The notes beneath the pieces are model-generated. The model saw nothing but the letters and a program-made list of their open reading frames with translations. It was not told the DNA's origin and ran no database searches. A program made the translations under genes and the position numbers. Below, one piece after another: positions 58,284 through 64,000 of a DNA stretch of 64,000 nucleotides. Source of the stretch: Apteryx mantelli. Lineage: Eukaryota; Chordata; Aves; Apterygiformes; Apterygidae. The stretch spans positions 2,480,001-2,544,000 of the forward strand of contig NC_089984.1 in assembly GCF_036417845.1 (NCBI RefSeq), given 5' to 3'. Position 1 is the stretch's first letter, and each line of letters begins with the position of its first letter.

Positions 58284-61200
58284 TCTCATTCTGTAGATTT
58301 ACCTACAAAATTAAGTAAATTTGAGCAACTAGCTACTATGCAAAAACATTTAGGACCAATTTAAGTGCCTAAAGCTCACCCCTCCAGAGAGAGAGAGAGA
58401 GAGAGAGATAGTAGGGAGATCTGGGGTGGAAATCAGTTTTTCCTTGATGTAAACCAGAGGTGCCCATTTGAGCTGTACATACCTGTCCTTGCACAGCTGA
58501 CAGTCACTACTTCCCTGGGTTGCTGGAGATACAGCTTTTAAGTCCCCCTTGTGCCTGAGGGAAGATCCAAACCAGCCACTCCAAAGTCAGGGCAGAGGGA
58601 CCCAGCCATGGGGGCTAAAGACATTATGTGTGCATGCTTGCCTTGGAGGTAGAGGCCAGCAACACGCAGAGTGCTGTGGCTCCCGAGCTGAAGCAGGCTC
58701 GTCCCTACAGATCCAACATAGTTAGCACTTGCAGCATACTGCGGCATGTGAACCGATGCAGACGCACCCTTCACCAAGCCTTTCCTGGAGCTGTTCCACT
58801 TTACAGAGAGTGATTAAATACTCAGTCAGAAAGGGAAAGAGGAGGACTGTACAGTGGTTAGGCCCTTCTGGCAACATGACTCTGCTTCTACAGCATGCAC
58901 GTTGGTGAGACTGGAGTTGAATGTGGGTCATATAAAAATCACATGAGGCAGAACTGGAGACACCCTCTCTGAAACTTTTTCAGGATGAAAATTCTGAAAA
59001 GGCTGTGTGCATAACCCCCTTATTTATCACAAAATTTGAGCTGATGATTTAAGAACTGTCCAATGCCACCTCACAGAGCAGGAATAACCCTGTGCCCTGT
59101 GGGTCAGGAGCTTTATTCTAAGATAATGACAAAATCAACAGCAAAGGATCCCCCCCCATCCTGCAAAACACCTGTCCAACCTTTTGATGAATGGTTTCAA
59201 ATATGAATGTGACTCTGAGATCCAGGCACAGCCTGGCTGATTTGCTTCCCAGGCTGGGCCTGGTGCCCTCTAGGATGTCCTGCCTGGCCTGGATGATCTG
59301 CTAGAGAACTCAACAATCCCTGATTGTGCAGTCAATACTGCATGATTAACTCTCTTGCATGCAGTCCTGGTGACTGTACCAACACAACTTTGTTGATAAA
59401 GCAGATGGGATTTGACCCTCATCTAGTGTCCATAAGCTTGGGAGGAACCCAGTCAGCCTTGTAAAACTGCTGCTGGTTCAGAAGCACAGCTCTTGCACTT
59501 ATTGCTGCAGAACTTGCTGCTGCTTGGTGTTGGCATTCCAGCTATCCATGTTACTGGTGTTTATCTGCTTAGCAAGTTACTCCACAAGATCTGCTGCTGA
59601 CCTACCATATTGCGGTTTTGCACTTAAAATGTAAGTAAGCCTCATATCCCCTGAATCTCAAGCCAAGATCCATTGCAGACAAGATTCCCCCTAGCAGTTC
59701 CTGGAAAGACCTTTTGTGGACTGTCAGTGTGGGCTGCAAGGTGACATACTGCTTTCCCTTTTCTGCACCTTAGTGCCACCTGCACCTAAGGAGTTGTGTG
59801 GAATGTAATATGTGGGGGAAGATAAACTTTGCGTGAATGCATTCCTCTTGTGTATGCTGAGCAATAAAGCAACTGCCACTTCAGTGATTATCCAGGAAGC
59901 AGAGGTGTGGTGGCTACAGGTTATCTGACTGTTGCTGAAGATGATGTAAAAGACAGCCTTGCAATGCAAGGGTGTAAACACAGCCACGTGATACAGGCAA
60001 ATTACCTTTAATTGAAACATTAACCACTTTAATTTAACAGTAACCATTTTAATTTAATTTAATTGAAACGTTAACCAAGCATTTGCACTGAGGTAAGTGT
60101 ATGAGCACTTCCCCTCACAGAGAGGCTTTAAACAGAACAGTCCTTGAAAATGGATATGCAATGGCTCTGAGGTAGTATCTCTATGCTAACTCCATGTTAA
60201 CAGCCTTATAGGGACGGAAGAAAAAAAAAAGACCTGGGTACAGACAGGTGGTGTACCGAGGAAATAGACTCATTGTGGCTCTGTAACTGCTCTCAAGCTG
60301 GAGGAGGGTGCAAAGGAAGGGAAGTTTATTAACATCCTGGTAAAAGAGGAACTTGACACTTGCGGGAAGACAATAATGCAGTTATGAGGTAGTATAGGAC
60401 TGATATGCCCAAGTGCAAGGAACAGCCTGGGGAAGGGTACAAAACTGTTAGTTTGATCATCTAACAAAGTGATACTGAAGGCTGGCACTGATGGTTAAAA
60501 AAAACCAACAAAACAAAACAAAACAAAACAAAACAAAACAAAACAAGTGGGGGCAAGGGGAGACGGGAAGACATCCAGCTGCTGACCATGGCATAAAGAA
60601 GCCTGAGAATCCCACAGCTGGAAATGGCCCAAGCGGCAGACCAGCCCTTTCCCCTTCCCTGGAGACATTGGTTTCCTGGCCCTTTTCAGGGCCTAAAGCT
60701 CTAAGGCTTTCTTACAGTCTTGTAGTGGCGACTCTGCAGCCTCCGTCTCCCATAGCAATCTGTAGTCCATGAAGGACCTTTAAAATGAATGCATTCAGTT
60801 AGGTTTCCTATGATGGTGAGGGGAATTGGTGCTCTCCATGTCAGAAGCTCAGAAAATGCTCCTTGAAATGGCCTTTGAGGAGGAAATGAATGGGAAAAAA
60901 CTGCAGCTTTTGAGGCCAAAGACAAAGGCGTCTGTGATCAGAAGTACTGGGCCATGGAGAAGGCTACTAACCATGTGGCTGAAGGGGACATTAATGCTCG
61001 GTCTCCGAAGTCTTTGAGCTGGAGAAGAAACAGCTATGGAAAAGGGAGGAGGGGAGGAGAATCATAAAAGTGGATGGAGGTAGTGAACAGAGAGGGATGG
61101 TTTGTTGCAAGCTGAGAAAGGAGAGGAGTTCATTTCAAGAATGGTACTCAGTGGCAGAGTGTAGGTGACGGCCCACCCGTGTAGCTGGTAGGGGAAAATT

Positions 61201-62292
61201 GGAGCTGCCTTTCAACCACGTGGTGTGGTACTCTTCTTGCTTAACTTCCAGGAGTTACATTTGAAATAGTCAACTGAATGTTGTGGAGAGACAGCAACGT
61301 CCCACATGTAATTGAATGAGCTACTTCATCTGTCTAAAACACCTTGGGAAGAGACAAATTTCTCCCCAGAAGCACCTGTTTCTCTCTAATGGATTCGAAG
61401 GGGACACAATGAGTAGCTCAGATGGAAACTACAGCAAAACCCCACCTGCTGAACTTGAGCTGACAATTAGATGTTCCAAATCAAATGGTTGGCAAGACAA
61501 CCCAACATTCACATTTGTGTGCAAGGAAAACTGGCCTGGCATAGATAAATCGTCCTATTGCTTGAATCATGATCAGTACCAAATTTGTTCCTGAGATTGC
61601 GGTTGTCTGTGGGAAGAAGAGGTTGTGGGGAAGTGGACCATGCTGCACCTTTAGACTCTTCAGGGAGTCAGTTTGTGTAGGGTGGTTCAGTCCCTTTCAA
61701 CCACTGTGATACCTAGTCCACACAGTGATGAACAGTCATACAAAAACGTTTGTGTCTGCATTTCACTGCCAGGTGACACCCCTCTTTCATGTCTTTTGAA
61801 AGCTGCTGGATTTTGTCTTCCTCTTCCTCTCTGCTCTTTTACTGCTGAATAATCAAACCACAGAGCAGTTGCCAGAAATTGAAAATAGCATGGCTTTTCT
61901 GGTAGATGATGTAGTAATGCTCCTATCTTGTTAAAGCTTGTCCATACCTTGTGACAATGAATGCGGATCAATTTGCATTGTCAGAGCCCTTTTCCCTTCA
62001 AGGACTGGATTCCAGATTTATTCTTAATAAACTTGTAGAGAACTGAGCTGGGATTTTTTTAACAATGTCTGGGGACCAGCTGTCCCAAATGCACTGTCAG
62101 TTTAATTTTGTCTTACATTCATCAGGACTTTTCTGGACCTCAGATTATTTATATTTCAAATATTTTCATACCATATCAAAATGAGTCTGTGATACATTAA
62201 TTCTTCAGAGGTTACTTTTGCTTGGTGTAATTGCCTCTTGTTTGTGTGGATGTGTTAATGGGTATTTTTTTGGGGGGGGGGGGGCAGGGGAG
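58284..62292. other. Non-CR1 part of the right arm, no gene recognised
   Basis: Mirror of 38271-42279, with the same unassigned open frames (60826-61017 and 61316-61594, now plus) and the same simple repeats. Confidence 0.5.
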
Positions 62293-64000
62293 GAGGGTCA
62301 CAGAATCACCAAATCACAGAATAGTATAGGTTGGAAGGGACCTCTGGAGATCATCTAGTCCAATCCCTCTGCTCAAAGCAGGGTCAACTAGAGCAGGTTG
62401 CTCAGGACCTCGTCCAGTCAGGTTTTGAACATGCCCAAGGATGAAGTCTCCACAGCCTCTCTAGGCAACCTATCCCAGCGTTTGACCACTCTGACTGTAA
62501 AAAAGTTTTTTCCTGTGTTTAATTTGAATTTCTTGTATTTCAAATTGTGCCCATTGCTTCTTGTCCTGTCACTGGATACCACTGAGAAGAATCTAGCTCC
62601 ATCTTCTTTACTCCCCTCCATCAGGTATTCATACACACATTGATAAGATTGCCCCTGAGCCTTCTCTTCTCCAGGTTAAACACTCCCTGTTCTCTCAGCC
62701 GCTCTTCCTATGACAGGTGCTTGAATGCCTTAATCATCTTCGTTGCATTCCAGGGTTTGCTACTGGGGCCAATAGAGTACAAATAGAATATGAAACAATT
62801 TAATTATGACCTGGATGATAGGACAGAGTGAATCCTCAGCAAATTTGCAGACAACACAAAACTGGGAGGAGTGACTGACACACAAGATGGTTGCACTGCT
62901 ACTCACAGGGACCTCGACAGGTTGGAGAAATGGGCCAACAGGAACCTCATGAAGTTCAGCAAAATGAAAAGCAAAGTCCTGCACGTGAGGAGGAATAACA
63001 CCATGCACCAGGATGGGCTGGGAGCTGACTGACTGGAATGCAGCTTTGCAGAGAAGGGCCTGGAGTCCTGGTGGACAACAAGTATAACACGAACCAGCAA
63101 TGTGCCTTTGCGGCAAAGAAGGTCAACAGCATTCTGGACTGCATCAGGAAGAACTTTGCCAGCAGGTCAAGGGAGGTAATCCTTCCGCTTTGATCAGCAC
63201 TGCTGAGACCACATCTGGAGTGCTGTATTCAGTGCTGGGCTCCCCAGGACAAGAGAGACAGGGACATACTGGAGCAAGTCCAGGGAAATTGGCCTCCAGT
63301 TTAGCCTTGCTGAAGTCAAGTTAGAACAACATCCACTGCTCTCTTTTCATCCACCGAGCCAGTTGTTTCACTGTAGAGGGCTATCAGGCTGGTTAAGCAC
63401 AGTTTCCCCCTTCTAAACCCATACTGACTGCTCCTGATCCCCTTCTTGTCTTTCAAGTATTTGGAAATGGTTTCCAGGATTATTTGCTCCATCAGCTTCC
63501 TAGAGATCGAGGTGAGGCTGTAGTTCCCCAGATCCTGTTTCTTTCCCTTCTTGAAGACAGCAGTAACATTTGCTTTCTTCGAGTCCTCAGGAACCTCCCC
63601 GATCACCATGACCTTTCAAAGGTAATTGAGAGTGGCCTCGCAGTGACATTGGGCAACTCCCTCAGCACTTCTCCACCAAGAAGGACCTTGAACTTCCTTG
63701 CTCCAGACTTCCCCACTGGTCTCAGGAGCCTGCGACTCCTAAAGGCAAATCTTACTAGTAAAGACTGCAGTAAAGAAGGTATTGTGTACTTCAGTCTTTT
63801 CTGTGTCCTTTGTCACCAGGTCCTCATTCCCATTCAGCAGCAGGCCCACATTTTCTCTAGGCTTCTTTTTGCTGCTGATGTACCTGTAGAAGTCTTTCTT
63901 GTTGTCCTTCACAAGCCTCACAGGTGGCCTTCAGCTTTCCTAACCTCATCCCTGTGTGCTTGGACAGTGTCTCTATACTCTTCTCGGGTCACCTGACCCT
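62293..64000 (-). mobile_element. CR1 LINE copy F', mirror of CR1 F, truncated by the window
   Basis: Minus-orientation copy of the old CR1 F, including its ~550-bp inverted internal segment (now plus, about 62750-63300) and the same stops. The element continues past the window edge. Confidence 0.9.

Larger units (their letters stand above)
56266..64000 (-). repeat. Right arm of the giant inverted repeat
   Basis: Reverse complement of 36568-44297, with one additional TTTTG unit (7, at about 60507-60545). It runs to the window edge, so the true arm is at least 7.7 kb and may be longer. The loop between the arms is 11,968 bases. Confidence 0.95.

Noticed and set aside
60826-61075. Alternative frame reading AKDKGVCDQKYWAMEKATNH as a gene remnant
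   Set aside because: Looks protein-like but cannot be assigned, and stops interrupt it upstream.
1-64000. CRISPR arrays, bacterial operons, phage
   Set aside because: No array-like repeats; intron-split vertebrate exons, LINEs and LTRs exclude a prokaryotic source.

Overview
The window looks like germline DNA of a bird. It is full of CR1 LINEs ending in the ATTCTGTG-type 3' repeat, has avian-style LTR relics, and carries vertebrate immune exons split by introns. The species cannot be named. At least three CR1 copies share long identical tracts, so CR1 activity or exchange was recent. Layout: 1-4 kb holds the first coding exons of an NLRP3-like inflammasome gene on the minus strand (a PYD exon and a FISNA-NACHT exon; its LRR exons run off the left edge). 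4-19 kb is mostly non-coding: CR1 relics, a tRNA-Lys(TTT) gene inside a 0.3-kb inverted repeat, a solo LTR with a 4-bp target duplication, and a CpG-rich promoter-like block with tandem ZNF143-like and YY1-like motifs. 19-33.6 kb is a plus-strand cluster of antibody-type (VH-like) variable segments. Most are broken. One, at 22149-22464, is open throughout and is followed by a 23-spacer recombination signal.

The main result is at 50.6-53.9 kb on the minus strand: a T-cell receptor delta D-J-C cassette. It comprises a D segment with a 12-spacer signal 5' and a 23-spacer signal 3' (the TCR, not IgH, arrangement), a J segment encoding ETDKLVFGSGVTISVEP with a splice donor, and an Ig-constant exon resembling TRDC. 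All splice phases agree. VH-like V segments beside a delta constant gene match the VH-delta or second TRD locus type known in some birds.

The D-J-C cassette lies in the 12-kb loop of a very large inverted repeat (arms of at least 7.7 kb, about 36.6-44.3 and 56.3-64.0 kb, almost identical). The V segments read plus and D-J-C reads minus. Flipping the loop by recombination between the arms would put V, D, J and C in the ordinary order on one strand. The arms end inside CR1 copies. The right CR1 is a chimera: its 5' half matches the left CR1 and its 3' half matches a CR1 in the V cluster. Three of the CR1s share an 86-bp internal micro-inversion. All identifications come from reading the sequence; no database search was run.
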